From Caulobacteraceae bacterium (GTDB lineage Bacteria > Pseudomonadota > Alphaproteobacteria > Caulobacterales > Caulobacteraceae), in the NCBI GenBank assembly GCA_019746095.1, contig JAIESL010000007.1, forward strand, positions 1-64,000: a DNA stretch of 64,000 nucleotides, written 5' to 3'. Both the position numbers and the translations under genes were made by a program. Below are positions 52,820 through 62,971 of the stretch, piece after piece. The notes under the pieces were generated by a model. It did no database searches and was not told where the DNA came from. It worked only from the letters and a program-made list of their open reading frames with translations. Within the stretch, counting starts at the first letter, position 1; every line of letters begins with the position of its first letter.

Positions 52820-52848
52820 TTGCGCTGGGTCGCCGGGAACGCGATATG
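52820..52848 (+). promoter_or_regulatory. promoter candidate for clpP
   Basis: TTGCGC-N17-GATATG. Transcription from here would begin near 52855, which supports the ATG at 52903 over the upstream ATGs of the track ORF. Confidence 0.4.
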
Positions 52849-52902
52849 TTTGAAGAACGGCGCGACAAGCGAGTCGCGCCCATCCATCCCGAGAAAGCCC
52901 CC

Positions 52903-53544
52903 ATGCGCGATCCCATCGAACTGATGAACATGAACCTCGTCCCCATGGTGGTGGAGCAGTCCAGCCGCGGCGAGCGGTCGTTCGACATCTTCTCGCGCCT
53001 GCTGCGGGAACGGATCATCTTCCTGACCGGCCCCTTCGAGGACGGCATGGCCTCGCTGATCTGCGCCCAGCTGCTGTTCCTGGAGTCGGAGAATCCGAAG
53101 AAGGAAATTTCCATGTATATCAACAGCCCCGGCGGACAGGTGTCCTCGGCGCTCGCGATCTACGACACCATGCAATACATCCGCTCGCCGGTTTCGACCG
53201 TCTGTATGGGCATGGCCGCCTCGGCCGGTTCGCTGATCCTCGCCGCCGGCGCCGCCGGCCAGCGCGTGGCCCTGCCGAACGCCCGCATCATGGTGCACCA
53301 GCCCTCGGGCGGTTTCCGCGGTCAGGCCTCTGACATCGAGCTGCACGCGGCCGACATCCGCTACACCAAGCGCCGCCTCAACGAGATCTACGTCCACCAC
53401 ACCGGCCGGACCTATGAGGAGGTCGAGAAGACCCTCGACCGCGACCATTTCATGAGCGCCGAGGACGCCAAGGCCTGGGGAGTCGTCGACCACGTCTACG
53501 ACCGCCGCGAACAGGCCGAAGGCGACGGGGTCAAGACGGTCTGA
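52903..53544 (+). CDS. clpP: ATP-dependent Clp protease proteolytic subunit ClpP
   Basis: A 213-residue serine protease that forms the tetradecameric chamber used by ClpA and ClpX. Catalytic Ser lies in MGMAASAGS, His in IMVHQPSGG and Asp in the [13 protein letters not shown] region. Start ATG 52903 gives [19 protein letters not shown], the normal N-terminus; the track ORF starts 35 codons earlier. It has its own terminator. Confidence 0.97.
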   Translation: MRDPIELMNMNLVPMVVEQSSRGERSFDIFSRLLRERIIFLTGPFEDGMASLICAQLLFLESENPKKEISMYINSPGGQVSSALAIYDTMQYIRSPVSTVCMGMAASAGSLILAAGAAGQRVALPNARIMVHQPSGGFRGQASDIELHAADIRYTKRRLNEIYVHHTGRTYEEVEKTLDRDHFMSAEDAKAWGVVDHVYDRREQAEGDGVKTV

Positions 53545-53573
53545 CGACTTCCGAACCGGAAGAAGGCGGAATG

Positions 53574-53602
53574 GGCGCGCCGGGGACGGCGCGCCTTTTT
53601 CT
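53574..53602 (+). terminator. intrinsic terminator of clpP
   Basis: GGCGCGCC-loop-GGCGCGCC followed by TTTTTCTTT. Confidence 0.82.
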
Positions 53603-53620
53603 TTGTGCTATCAGGACGCC

Positions 53621-53938
53621 ATGCAGACGCGTGACAACACCGGGACTGTCGGGATCGACGGCGACATCTACCATTGGGAGCTGCGGCGACAGCCCCGGCC
53701 CCTGAGCGGCGGCAAGTGGGAGGGTATCGCCGTGACCCTGCGGCTGGACGGCTTCAAGCGGGAGGCCATTGTGCAGTTCCCGCCGCCCCTGCGCCCCAAT
53801 GGACGACCGGACACGGAGAAGCAGTTCGTGAACCCGGACCACATTCGCAACGCCGTGACGGCGGTAATCGAGGCCGGCTGGAACCCGACCTCCCGTGGCA
53901 AGCCGATGGTCTTTGACGTCGACGCCGAAGGGCACTGA
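53621..53938 (+). CDS. small hypothetical protein
   Basis: A 105-residue protein read from ATG 53621 (AGGA 4 nt upstream). It is rich in beta-strand-forming residues (YHWELRRQPRPLSGGKWEGIA, VTLRLDGFKREAIVQFPPP) and ends with VTAVIEAGWNPTSRGKPMVFDV. The profile resembles small cytoplasmic proteins of unknown function that occur in Caulobacterales near clp genes. It is convergent with the HAD gene. Confidence 0.65.
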   Translation: MQTRDNTGTVGIDGDIYHWELRRQPRPLSGGKWEGIAVTLRLDGFKREAIVQFPPPLRPNGRPDTEKQFVNPDHIRNAVTAVIEAGWNPTSRGKPMVFDVDAEGH

Positions 53939-53947
53939 CCGCGAGGC

Positions 53948-54589
53948 TCAGCCCTTGAACCGCCGGAACCCAGCCTCGTCTGCCATGGCCAGCATCTCGG
54001 TGTCGCCCGTGGTGTCGCCATAGGCCGCCGCCAGCGGCATATCGTCCCCGAAGGCCGCCCGCAGACGTCGCACCTTTTCCTCGCCCCGGCAGTTCGGGCC
54101 GGCGAAGGCGCCCGTGACCCGGTCGCCGCTGTCGAAAACCAGCGGCGTGCCCAGCAAGGCCTCCGCGCCGAGGCGTCGGGCGAACGGTGACACGGTGATG
54201 TCGGGACTGGCGGTGACGATCACCCGAAAGGCCCCGCGGCGGCCCCAGTCATTCCAGCAGGCGAGGGCGTCATGGCGAATGAAGCCCGGCCAGACCTGAC
54301 CGGCGAAGGCCTCGGCGTCGGCCTCCAGCTGGCCCCGGGGCACGCCCTTCAGGAATTCCCGCACCGAGGCGGCCTTCAGTCGCCCGCGGTCCCGGTCCCC
54401 CACATAGGCGGCGACATCCGGCGTCAGCCGCGCCAGGCCCTTGAGCCAGCCGCGCCCGCCCGCCCGCCAGCGCAGAAAGCCGGTGAAACTGTCGCGAACC
54501 GTCAGTGTGCCGTCGAAATCGAAGGCGACAATCGGCTGATCCTTGTGCGGCGGCTGGTGAATCAGGGCAGGGCTTCCCATGTCAGACAT
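53948..54589 (-). CDS. HAD-IB family phosphatase
   Basis: A 213-residue haloacid-dehalogenase-like hydrolase. Motif I is AFDFDGTLTVRDSF, motif II VIVTASPD, motif III includes Lys in GEEKVRRL and motif IV AAYGDTTGDTEML. The layout matches the HAD-IB phosphoserine phosphatase-like group that often acts on small phosphorylated metabolites. Cytoplasmic. Divergent from clpX; a 7-bp hairpin CCGGCCA-CGCT-TGGCCGG (54632-54649) lies in the gap. Confidence 0.85.
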   Translation of the reverse strand: MSDMGSPALIHQPPHKDQPIVAFDFDGTLTVRDSFTGFLRWRAGGRGWLKGLARLTPDVAAYVGDRDRGRLKAASVREFLKGVPRGQLEADAEAFAGQVWPGFIRHDALACWNDWGRRGAFRVIVTASPDITVSPFARRLGAEALLGTPLVFDSGDRVTGAFAGPNCRGEEKVRRLRAAFGDDMPLAAAYGDTTGDTEMLAMADEAGFRRFKG

Positions 54590-54778
54590 TCGCCGCGATC
54601 TCCCTCGACATTTGACCGTCTGCTTCGGACTCCGGCCACGCTTGGCCGGGGTTGTGGAGGGGCTCGGTATGGGTGATTGTCAATTTTTGAAGACCTTTGC
54701 GCCCAATGTCCGGGAATCAACGCGAAGGATGCGCGTCAGCCCCATATCGGGGTGAACCGCGGGAGTGAGAAGACCTCG

Positions 54779-56053
54779 ATGACCAAAGCAGCCGGCACCG
54801 ACGCCAAGAGCACGCTCTACTGCTCATTCTGCGGCAAAAGCCAGCACGAGGTGCGCAAGCTCATCGCCGGGCCAACCGTGTTCATCTGCGATGAATGCGT
54901 CGAGCTCTGCATGGACATCATCCGCGAAGAGCACAAAATCTCCTTCTCCAAGGCCAAGGACGGCGTGCCGTCGCCCAAGGAGATCCGTGAGGTCCTGGAC
55001 GACTACGTCATCGGCCAGTCGCACGCCAAGAAGGTACTCTCGGTCGCGGTCCACAATCATTACAAGCGGCTGAACCACGCGACGAAGAACAACGACGTCG
55101 AACTGGCCAAGTCCAACATCATGCTCATCGGGCCGACCGGCTCGGGCAAGACGCTGCTGGCCCAGACCCTGGCCCGCATCATCGACGTGCCCTTCACCAT
55201 GGCCGACGCCACGACCCTGACCGAAGCCGGTTATGTCGGTGAGGACGTCGAGAACATCATCCTCAAGCTGCTCCAGGCCTCGGACTACAATGTCGAGCGG
55301 GCCCAGCGCGGCATCGTCTACATCGACGAGATCGACAAGATTTCGCGCAAGTCGGACAATCCCTCGATCACCCGCGACGTCTCGGGCGAGGGCGTGCAGC
55401 AGGCCCTGCTGAAGATCATGGAAGGCACGGTCGCCTCCGTGCCCCCGCAGGGCGGCCGCAAGCATCCGCAGCAGGAGTTCTTGCAGGTCGACACAGCCAA
55501 CATCCTGTTCATTGTCGGCGGTGCCTTCGCCGGCCTGGAGAAGGTGATCACCGCACGGGGCGACGGGGCCTCGATCGGCTTCGGGGCCAAGGTCAAGGAA
55601 GTCGATGAGCGCCGCACCGGCGACATCCTGAAGGGTGTCGAGCCCGACGATCTGATGCGGTTCGGCCTGATCCCCGAGTTCATCGGCCGTCTGCCGGTTC
55701 TGGCGACGCTTGAGGACCTGGACGAACCGGCGCTGGTCACCATCCTGACCGAGCCCAAGAACGCCCTGGTCAAACAGTACAAGCGTCTGTTCGAGATGGA
55801 GAATGTCGATCTGACCTTCACCGACGACGCCCTGATGGCCGTCGCCAAGAAGGCCATAACCCGCAAGACCGGGGCCCGCGGTCTGCGTTCCATCCTGGAA
55901 GGCATCCTGCTGGAGACCATGTTCGAACTGCCGACCTACGAAGGCGTCGAGGAAGTGGTCGTCAACGCCGAGGTCATCGAGGGCAAGGCCCAGCCGCTGC
56001 TGATCTATTCCGAGACCAAGTCCAAGAAGGCCGCGCCCGACAGCGCGGCCTGA
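54779..56053 (+). CDS. clpX: ATP-dependent Clp protease ATP-binding subunit ClpX
   Basis: A 424-residue AAA+ unfoldase. The N-terminal zinc-binding domain has C-x2-C...C-x2-C ([16 protein letters not shown]). Walker A is [10 protein letters not shown], and the pore loop is in [10 protein letters not shown]. Essential in Caulobacter for cell-cycle proteolysis of CtrA, when partnered with ClpP. Start ATG 54779; the track ORF from 54677 runs through the leader. Two other genes separate it from clpP. Confidence 0.97.
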   Translation: MTKAAGTDAKSTLYCSFCGKSQHEVRKLIAGPTVFICDECVELCMDIIREEHKISFSKAKDGVPSPKEIREVLDDYVIGQSHAKKVLSVAVHNHYKRLNHATKNNDVELAKSNIMLIGPTGSGKTLLAQTLARIIDVPFTMADATTLTEAGYVGEDVENIILKLLQASDYNVERAQRGIVYIDEIDKISRKSDNPSITRDVSGEGVQQALLKIMEGTVASVPPQGGRKHPQQEFLQVDTANILFIVGGAFAGLEKVITARGDGASIGFGAKVKEVDERRTGDILKGVEPDDLMRFGLIPEFIGRLPVLATLEDLDEPALVTILTEPKNALVKQYKRLFEMENVDLTFTDDALMAVAKKAITRKTGARGLRSILEGILLETMFELPTYEGVEEVVVNAEVIEGKAQPLLIYSETKSKKAAPDSAA

Positions 56054-56074
56054 TGCGCCTGGACGGCGTGGCCC

Positions 56075-57883
56075 TTGGCTGACGTCCCGGACAACGACAC
56101 AGGAGCCGTCCGCCAGTTCTGGCGGGCGGCTCTTGTCATTGCGGCGGCGCTCCTGGCCATGACCCTGGCCGAGCGGCTGGCCTTCATGCGGGCGTCGGCT
56201 GAGCCGTCGCTGTTCGACCTGATCTTCGACGCGGCCTTCCTGATCGCCGGCCTGGCCACGACCCGACTCATGCTGGCACCTGGCCGGCCAGGGCTTGTCG
56301 AGGTCTGGGCCACGGCCCTGCGCCGGGCTCTGCCGGCGTTGGTGGCCGTGGTCATCGGGGTTCTCGCGGTCAGTGCGGTCGTGCTGCCGCCTGCGGATCT
56401 CACCCTTCAGGCCTGGACCGCCCTCTGGACCGCCCTGGGCGCGAGCGGCCTGCATCTGATGAGACAGGGGGGGGCGGAGGCCGCGGCCGCTGATGAATTG
56501 CTGCTGCACCTCTCGGCGACAGGCGTCGCGCTCCAGCTGTTCGCGGGCTGGACCCTGACCCTGGCCGCCCTGATCCGGCTGCGACTGACCCGATGGACCG
56601 GCGCGGTTGCGGCGGCGGGGCTCCTGCTGTCGCTGGGACTGGAGGTCTGGATGCGCGGGCAGGGGATGCACCCCCAGGCCTTCTATCTGGCCCCGGCCAA
56701 TGGCTGGCCCTTCCTGCTGGGGGCCCTCCTCGCCGGACTGCCGCCGGAACGGGTCAACTGGACACTGCCTTCAGGGGGCCGCCCAAGGCAGGTCGTCGAA
56801 TTGGTCTGGCCCTTCGTCCTCTGGCTCTGGCCGATCGCCACCCTGCCTCGGATGATTCTGGCGCGGCCCCTGACCCTGGCCGAGCTCGCCGCGGTCCTGG
56901 CTGTCGCCTTGCTGTTTGCGCTGGCCACACGGCGCTGGATCGAGAGGCCGGTCCGGCAGCGGCTCGGCCACCGCCCCCGCACCGTTCTCGCCGCCGGGGC
57001 GGCCTGTGCGCTTGCCCTGGCCCTGATCCCGGCTGGAATCGTCGCGGGCCACGGGCTTCCCGGGCGGGCCCACGCCCGTCTGCTGGCCGAGGCGGCATCC
57101 ATCCAGCGACACCCGCCGCTGCAGGCGGCCTGTCATGTCGACGCCGGCGAGACGCGGCCGAATCCGGATTGCACGATGCCGGCCGGCGGCCCGGCAGAGG
57201 TGGTGGTCTGGGGTAATTCCCATACGTCCCATCTGACCCCGGCGATCCTTGACTGGACCACGCGCCGGGGCCTGCGGATGCGGCAGGCGACCAAGTCCGG
57301 CTGCCCGGCCCTGCTGGTATCCGGGGGCGGACTGGCCAGCGCGGAATGCCTCGCCTTCAACCGGGCCGCCGTGGCTGGGATGGGTGAGGGGACACCCCCT
57401 CGCCTGGTCATCCTCGGCGGGGCCTGGACGGTGGTCATGGCCCGTTCTTCCGCCGACGACCGGCAGGAGGTCGAGGGACTGGAACGCGATCTGGCAGCGA
57501 CGGTGCAGCGTGTCCGGGCCGTTGTCGGACCCGGGGCCGGTATTGTTCTGGTGGGAACCACGCCCGATTTCGACTTCGCCCCGGCCGCCTGCCATTCGCG
57601 CCGCCGCTTCCTGGGACTGGACACACGCCGCTGCGACATTGCGCCCCCTGCAAACGCCGCGATGGCGGCGGTCATGGACGGGGTGCTGGCCCGCGTCGCG
57701 GCGGGGCAGGCCGGCGTCCGAGTGTTCGATCCGGCGATCGCCCTCTGCGAGCCGGGTCTGTGCCGGACCCGCGCGGTCGGGGGGCCCTGGTACGCGGATC
57801 GCCATCACCTGACGCCGGCGGGCGGACTGGCCCAGTCACAGGCCCTGGCGGCCGTCCTGGACGCCGCATGGCCGGCTCCGTGA
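56075..57883 (+). CDS. membrane acyltransferase-like protein with SGNH domain
   Basis: About 602 residues from TTG 56075 (ATG 56159 is an alternative). The N-terminal half has nine to ten helices like the acyltransferase-3 domain, but the early RGxA...H catalytic segment of AT3 is missing. The C-terminal half is SGNH-like: GNSHTSHL near 375-385 and a final DRHHLTPAGG. This AT3-SGNH order is found in OafA-type O-acetyltransferases of envelope glycans. It starts 22 nt after clpX. Confidence 0.72.
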   Translation: MADVPDNDTGAVRQFWRAALVIAAALLAMTLAERLAFMRASAEPSLFDLIFDAAFLIAGLATTRLMLAPGRPGLVEVWATALRRALPALVAVVIGVLAVSAVVLPPADLTLQAWTALWTALGASGLHLMRQGGAEAAAADELLLHLSATGVALQLFAGWTLTLAALIRLRLTRWTGAVAAAGLLLSLGLEVWMRGQGMHPQAFYLAPANGWPFLLGALLAGLPPERVNWTLPSGGRPRQVVELVWPFVLWLWPIATLPRMILARPLTLAELAAVLAVALLFALATRRWIERPVRQRLGHRPRTVLAAGAACALALALIPAGIVAGHGLPGRAHARLLAEAASIQRHPPLQAACHVDAGETRPNPDCTMPAGGPAEVVVWGNSHTSHLTPAILDWTTRRGLRMRQATKSGCPALLVSGGGLASAECLAFNRAAVAGMGEGTPPRLVILGGAWTVVMARSSADDRQEVEGLERDLAATVQRVRAVVGPGAGIVLVGTTPDFDFAPAACHSRRRFLGLDTRRCDIAPPANAAMAAVMDGVLARVAAGQAGVRVFDPAIALCEPGLCRTRAVGGPWYADRHHLTPAGGLAQSQALAAVLDAAWPAP

Positions 57884-57937
57884 TGCCGGAAAGCGGCGTC
57901 GCTTGTGGACGGAAGGACACGACCGGTATCCCTCCCG

Positions 57938-57966
57938 CTTGAACCGCGCCGCCGGTAAACCACATA
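57938..57966 (+). promoter_or_regulatory. heat-shock-type promoter candidate for lon
   Basis: CTTGAAC-N15-CCACATA resembles the RpoH consensus. It lies about 113 nt upstream of the lon ATG. Confidence 0.45.
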
Positions 57967-58078
57967 CTCATCCGAAGGCCGCCGATTGGCGGGCCGAGTC
58001 GAAACGGCGGGGCACAGGCGCCCCGCACGCCGCCGCGGCGGGTCCGAGATCAACGAGGACCCCGTGAGAGTAGGCATT

Positions 58079-60475
58079 ATGTCCGAGACCAAAACCCTGC
58101 CCGTCCTGCCGCTGAGAGACATTGTCGTCTTTCCGCACATGGTCGTTCCGCTGTTCGTCGGCCGCGAAAAGTCGGTCAAGGCGCTCGACGAGATCATGAA
58201 GGGCGAAAAGCAGATCCTGCTGGCCACCCAGAAGAACAGCGTCGATGACGACCCGTCCGCCGACGCCATCTATCCGATCGGCGTTCTGGCGACCGTGCTG
58301 CAGCTGCTCAAACTGCCCGACGGCACCGTCAAGGTTCTGGTCGAGGGCAAGAGCCGCGCGCGCCTGACGAAATTTACCGAGCGCACCGAATATTTCGAGG
58401 CCGAGGCCGTCGAGATCGCCGATGAACCGGGCGAGCCCGCCCAGTCGGAAGCGCTTCTGCGCGCCGTGATCGAGCAGTTCGAAAACTATGTGAAGCTGAA
58501 CAAGAAGGTCCCGCCCGAGGCCCTGAGCTCCATCCCCCAGATCACCGACCCGTCCAAGCTGGCCGACAGCGTGGCCGCCCATCTGTCGGTCAAGATCGGC
58601 GACAAACAGGGCCTGCTGGAGACCATCGCCGTCCCGGAACGGCTGGAGAAGGTCTACGGCCTGATGGAGGGCGAAATCTCCGTCCTGCAGGTCGAGAAGA
58701 AGATCCGCTCGCGCGTGAAGCGCCAGATGGAGAAGACCCAGCGCGAATACTACCTGAACGAGCAGATGAAGGCGATCCAGCGCGAGCTGGGCGAGACCGA
58801 CGACAGCCGTGACGAGATCATGGAGCTGGAGAAGCGGATCCGGAAGACGCGCCTGTCGAAGGAAGCCCGCACCAAGGCCGAGGCCGAGGTCAAGAAGCTG
58901 CGCAACATGAGCCCGATGTCGGCGGAATCGACCGTGGTTCGCAACTACCTCGACTGGCTGCTGTCCATCCCCTGGGGCAAGGCCAAGTCCAAGGCGATCG
59001 ATCTCAACAAGGCCGAGGAGATCCTCGAGGAGGACCACTACGGCCTCGAGAAGGTCAAGGAACGGATCATCGAATATCTGGCGGTCCAGGCCCGCACCAA
59101 CACGCTCAAGGGTCCGATCCTGTGCCTCGTCGGCCCTCCGGGCGTCGGCAAGACCTCGCTGGCCAAGTCGATCGCCAAGGCCACCGGCCGGGAATACATC
59201 CGCATGTCGCTGGGCGGCGTGCGCGATGAGGCCGAGATCCGCGGCCACCGCCGGACCTATATCGGCTCCATGCCGGGCAAGATCATCCAGTCGATGAAGA
59301 AGGTGAAGACCACCAACGCCTTCATCCTGCTGGACGAGATCGACAAGCTGGGTGCCGACTGGCGCGGCGACCCGACCTCGGCCCTGCTGGAAGTGCTTGA
59401 TCCGGCGCAGAACAATGCGTTCGGCGACCACTATCTGGAGGTCGATTACGACCTGTCGAACGTCATGTTCGTGACCACGGCCAATACGCTCAACATGCCC
59501 CAGCCCCTGCTGGATCGCATGGAGATCATTCGGGTCAGCGGCTACACCGAGGACGAGAAGGTCCAGATCGCCCTGCGCCATGTCCTGCCCAAGGTGACGA
59601 CCGAGAACGGGCTCAAGCCGGCGGAATTCGTCGTGCCGGAGGAGATGGTCCGCGACCTGATCCGCTACTACACCCGAGAAGCCGGCGTGCGCTCGCTGGA
59701 GCGCGCCCTGGGCGGCCTGGCCCGCAAGGCGGTGCGTGAAATGGCGCGCGAGAAGACGCTGTCGATCACCATCGACGCCGAGAAGCTGGCCAAATATGCG
59801 GGCGTGCGGAAATACCGCTACGGCGAGACCGACGAGGAAGATCAGGTCGGAATCGTCACCGGCCTGGCCTGGACCGAGTTCGGCGGCGAGATCCTGACCA
59901 TCGAGGCGATCAAGATGCCGGGCCGCGGTCGCATGACCGTGACCGGCAACCTCAAGGAGGTGATGAAGGAGTCCATCTCCGCCGCCGCCTCCTATGTCCG
60001 GGCCCGTTCGCTCAGCATCGGCGTCAAGCCACCGATGTTCGAGAAGACCGACATCCACGTCCACGTGCCGGACGGTGCCACGCCCAAGGACGGCCCCTCG
60101 GCCGGCGTGGCCATGACGGTGGCCATGGTCTCGGTCCTGACCGGCATCCCGATCCGCAAGGACATCGCCATGACCGGCGAGATCACCCTGCGCGGCCGGG
60201 TCACCGCCATCGGCGGCCTGAAGGAGAAGCTGCTGGCGGCCCTCCGCTCGGGCATCAAGACGGTGTTGATCCCCGAGGAGAACGAGAAGGACCTCGCCGA
60301 CGTGCCGGACAATGTGAAGGGCGGGCTGGAGATCATCCCGATCAAGACCGCCGACGAGGCCCTGAAATGGGCCCTGACCGGTAGCCTGACCCCCGTGGAA
60401 TGGGACGAGGCCGCTGACCCGCTGCCCGCCGCCCAGCCGGCCCAGGACCCGGGCGCGGCGATCGCCACCCACTGA
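58079..60475 (+). CDS. lon: ATP-dependent protease Lon
   Basis: A 798-residue AAA+ protease. The N-terminal substrate-recognition domain begins [15 protein letters not shown]. Walker A is [10 protein letters not shown] and the catalytic Ser is in [10 protein letters not shown], with Lys further on in the LonB-type dyad region. In Caulobacter Lon degrades DnaA and CcrM. Start ATG 58079; the track ORF adds 31 residues. It has its own terminator. Confidence 0.98.
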   Translation: MSETKTLPVLPLRDIVVFPHMVVPLFVGREKSVKALDEIMKGEKQILLATQKNSVDDDPSADAIYPIGVLATVLQLLKLPDGTVKVLVEGKSRARLTKFTERTEYFEAEAVEIADEPGEPAQSEALLRAVIEQFENYVKLNKKVPPEALSSIPQITDPSKLADSVAAHLSVKIGDKQGLLETIAVPERLEKVYGLMEGEISVLQVEKKIRSRVKRQMEKTQREYYLNEQMKAIQRELGETDDSRDEIMELEKRIRKTRLSKEARTKAEAEVKKLRNMSPMSAESTVVRNYLDWLLSIPWGKAKSKAIDLNKAEEILEEDHYGLEKVKERIIEYLAVQARTNTLKGPILCLVGPPGVGKTSLAKSIAKATGREYIRMSLGGVRDEAEIRGHRRTYIGSMPGKIIQSMKKVKTTNAFILLDEIDKLGADWRGDPTSALLEVLDPAQNNAFGDHYLEVDYDLSNVMFVTTANTLNMPQPLLDRMEIIRVSGYTEDEKVQIALRHVLPKVTTENGLKPAEFVVPEEMVRDLIRYYTREAGVRSLERALGGLARKAVREMAREKTLSITIDAEKLAKYAGVRKYRYGETDEEDQVGIVTGLAWTEFGGEILTIEAIKMPGRGRMTVTGNLKEVMKESISAAASYVRARSLSIGVKPPMFEKTDIHVHVPDGATPKDGPSAGVAMTVAMVSVLTGIPIRKDIAMTGEITLRGRVTAIGGLKEKLLAALRSGIKTVLIPEENEKDLADVPDNVKGGLEIIPIKTADEALKWALTGSLTPVEWDEAADPLPAAQPAQDPGAAIATH

Positions 60476-60498
60476 CGGTCTGAAGCAGACAGAAAGAA

Positions 60499-60530
60499 CC
60501 CCGCCCGGAGCGATCCGGGCGGGGTTTTTC
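60499..60530 (+). terminator. intrinsic terminator of lon
   Basis: CCCCGCCCGG-AGCGAT-CCGGGCGGGG followed by TTTTTC. Confidence 0.9.
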
Positions 60531-60545
60531 TTGCGGTCCGGTATT

Positions 60546-61751
60546 CTATTCGGCCGCCGGCACTGCCGCCGCCGACCCGCCCACATAGCCGGGCTCGAAA
60601 GGTGCACCGGGAATTTCGAGGGCGTAGAAATAGACCAGGCCGCACGGGGACTGGTTGCCGTTGCGCCACGCCGCCGGGCGGAGCCGCGCCCGACGCGCCG
60701 GGTCATTCACCAGAAAGGCCTCGGCCGGCGCAAGTGCGAGATCCGGTCCCATCACCGGCCCGGCGATGTCAAAGGTGCCGAGAAACACCACCTCGCCGGC
60801 CTTTACCTCGGTGACCGGCGCGCCAAGGCAATACTCCATGGTGTTCATGCGGGACTCGATCCGGTACGCCCCGGGCACCACGGGAATGGCGATGAGGCTC
60901 TCGCGTCTTTCCCGGTCTGATCCCTTGAACAGGGTCCACCGGACACCGGCATAGAAGCCTTCAACCGGGTCGCTCTCGACGCGCCTTTCAACCGGCGGAA
61001 GCGCCCTGAAGCCGACCCGGCCGATGCCCAGACCCTCGCCGTTGGTACGCCCGGTGCCGACGACCCTGATGATCACCAGAGCCGTCTCCGGCGGAAGCTC
61101 GGCCACATTGTCGGCGGTCAGCTGGATAACCGGAATTGCCGGCCCCGGCCGCGGGGGCTGCCGATCCGGATGCAGAGGCACCAGGGCGGGCTCTGCCGCT
61201 GGCAGGTTCTCCAGATCAACACTCCTCAGACTCAGGGAATCCTCCCCGTAGTAGGCGGGCATCGCCCCCCAGATGGTGTCGCCGCGCGCAGCCTCATTGC
61301 CGAAGACCCGGATGATCTGGCCAAGTTCGGGAGTCTGGACGCCAACCACCGTCGCCAGCTGGGGTGACAGGTCCTCGGGCTTCATCCGGAACAGCCGCTG
61401 CCCGATGCCGTCGGGCAGCCGAACGACGCGCCAGCCGCCGACAACCATGCAGTTCTCGATATTCGCCTGGAAGCGCGCTCCGTCCTGGGCTGCGGCAAGC
61501 CCCTGGGCGACGAGGCCGGGCATGATCACATTGTCGACCATCTGGTTCAGGCCCGCTGCCCGGGCCGCACAGGCCCGCACCGCGGCGTCATGGTCCTCGA
61601 TCGTCGCACCGGCCCGGTTGTAGTAGGTGTAGCCGTCCGACGGGCGGGTCAGGTCGACCCGCGCCGGCCGGTTCTGGGCACTGGCCTCCGGAACAAAGCC
61701 ACCGAGAGAAAGGCCCAAGGCCAAGGCCGCGCCAGTCCATCGAGCATTCAT
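60546..61751 (-). CDS. secreted hypothetical protein
   Basis: A 401-residue protein with a signal peptide (cleavage near EASAQN). The mature part has several cysteines (RACAARAAG, IENCMVVGG, MEYCLGAPV, QSPCGLVYF), a PPRPGPA linker and beta-strand segments (GAYRIESRMNTMEYC, GEVVFLGTFDI). No family is recognised. The hupB gene that often follows lon is not here; this gene takes that place on the other strand. GGGGGGAATCTGA precedes the ATG. Confidence 0.68.
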   Translation of the reverse strand: MNARWTGAALALGLSLGGFVPEASAQNRPARVDLTRPSDGYTYYNRAGATIEDHDAAVRACAARAAGLNQMVDNVIMPGLVAQGLAAAQDGARFQANIENCMVVGGWRVVRLPDGIGQRLFRMKPEDLSPQLATVVGVQTPELGQIIRVFGNEAARGDTIWGAMPAYYGEDSLSLRSVDLENLPAAEPALVPLHPDRQPPRPGPAIPVIQLTADNVAELPPETALVIIRVVGTGRTNGEGLGIGRVGFRALPPVERRVESDPVEGFYAGVRWTLFKGSDRERRESLIAIPVVPGAYRIESRMNTMEYCLGAPVTEVKAGEVVFLGTFDIAGPVMGPDLALAPAEAFLVNDPARRARLRPAAWRNGNQSPCGLVYFYALEIPGAPFEPGYVGGSAAAVPAAE

Positions 61752-61827
61752 TCAGATTCCCCCCGCCGGTCCCCTGCCGGACAGGCTTGTTAGCAGGGCA
61801 ACCTGCGGGCGGATATGCAGATCGCAA

Positions 61828-62523
61828 TCAGAGGCTGTCGACCATCACCAGTTCGGCGTCGGCCTTCGCCGTGATCGTGATCTCTGCCTCATCCTTGATC
61901 GCCGCACCGTCGCGGGCGTTCAGGGCCGTACCGTTGACCTCGACCGCACCGACCGCCGGCACCAGATAGGCGCGACGGCCCGCGGCCAGGCTGTAGGTCA
62001 GGCTTTCACCGGCCTTCAGCGTCGCGCCCAGAACCCGGGCGTCGGCGTTGATGGTCAGGGCCTCGTCGGTGGGATCGCCCGAGGCCAGCACCTGGAATTT
62101 TCCGGTCCGGTCGGACTTCGGGAAGGGCTTCATGCCCCAGCCCGGCTGGGCACCTGGCTTGTCGGTCTCGATCCAGATCTGGAACAGGGTGGTCATCTCG
62201 TCCTCGAGATTGAACTCGGAGTGACGCACGCCCGTGCCCGCGCTCATCACCTGGACGTCGCCGGCACCGGTGCGGCCCTTGTTGCCCATGGAATCCTCAT
62301 GGGTGATGGCTCCGGTGCGGACATAGGTGATGATCTCCATGTCGGCGTGGGGATGGGGCGGAAAGCCCGACCGGGCGGCGATCTCGTCGTCATTCCAGAC
62401 GCGCAGCCGGCCCCAGCTCATACGGGCGGGGTCATAGTAGTTGGCGAAGGAAAAGTGATGTTTGGCGTTCAGCCAGCCGTGGTTGGCGCCGCCGAGGGTG
62501 TTGAAGGGTCGAACGTCGATCAT
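61828..62523 (-). CDS. pirin family protein
   Basis: A 231-residue bicupin. The metal-binding cluster of the N-terminal cupin is FPPHPHADMEIITYV with later EFNLED, as in YhhW-type quercetin 2,3-dioxygenase. MSAGTGVRHSEFN is family-typical. The C-terminal cupin is degenerate in metal ligands. Substrate in vivo is unknown. Confidence 0.92.
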   Translation of the reverse strand: MIDVRPFNTLGGANHGWLNAKHHFSFANYYDPARMSWGRLRVWNDDEIAARSGFPPHPHADMEIITYVRTGAITHEDSMGNKGRTGAGDVQVMSAGTGVRHSEFNLEDEMTTLFQIWIETDKPGAQPGWGMKPFPKSDRTGKFQVLASGDPTDEALTINADARVLGATLKAGESLTYSLAAGRRAYLVPAVGAVEVNGTALNARDGAAIKDEAEITITAKADAELVMVDSL

Positions 62524-62584
62524 GGGGATGCTCCCGGGACTCCGAGGGTTATGAACCTCGCTGGCGGCTATATAGGAAACAGTG

Positions 62585-62971
62585 TCAGTGGCGGAAAGGG
62601 GGTGTTTCGCGTCGGCACGGCTGGCCAGTGGTCACGGCCAGCGATGACCTGGAAACCGCCCGTGGAATCCGCGAAAGCTCAATTACATCGCCGGGTCGAC
62701 AGTCGGCGCTGAGGGGCAGTTCCACATACTCGAGCCTGCCATCGAGCATTATCCGGGTATTCTCATGCCGATCGGCTTTCCCTTGTCGAATGTGAAAGCC
62801 CACCACTGTTCCTTGTACAGTCTCGGGTGGTCCGACCGGTCGGCCGAGCCAGACTCCGACGGCACACATGGCCCCTATTACCATCACCACGAGAGGCACG
62901 CCCCACCCCGCGCCGCGTTGCCTTGAGTCGAACTCGAACGGGGGTGCAGAGGGCAGCCGATCCAGCTTCAT
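62585..62971 (-). CDS. one-pass membrane protein coupled to aroC
   Basis: A 128-residue protein. A single hydrophobic segment ([19 protein letters not shown]) follows about 25 cytosolic residues. The remainder includes a beta-rich stretch ([23 protein letters not shown] and [14 protein letters not shown]). Its ATG overlaps the aroC stop by ATGA, so it is translationally coupled to chorismate synthase. No family is recognised. Confidence 0.62.
   Translation of the reverse strand: MKLDRLPSAPPFEFDSRQRGAGWGVPLVVMVIGAMCAVGVWLGRPVGPPETVQGTVVGFHIRQGKADRHENTRIMLDGRLEYVELPLSADCRPGDVIELSRIPRAVSRSSLAVTTGQPCRRETPPFRH

Noticed and set aside
54824-56671. 615-residue minus-strand ORF opposite clpX
   Set aside because: Shadow of clpX and the next gene; no recognisable domain.
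57968-60706. 912-residue minus-strand ORF opposite lon
   Set aside because: It is antisense to a clear Lon with all catalytic motifs. Its His/Asp/Leu-rich composition is a codon-bias shadow.
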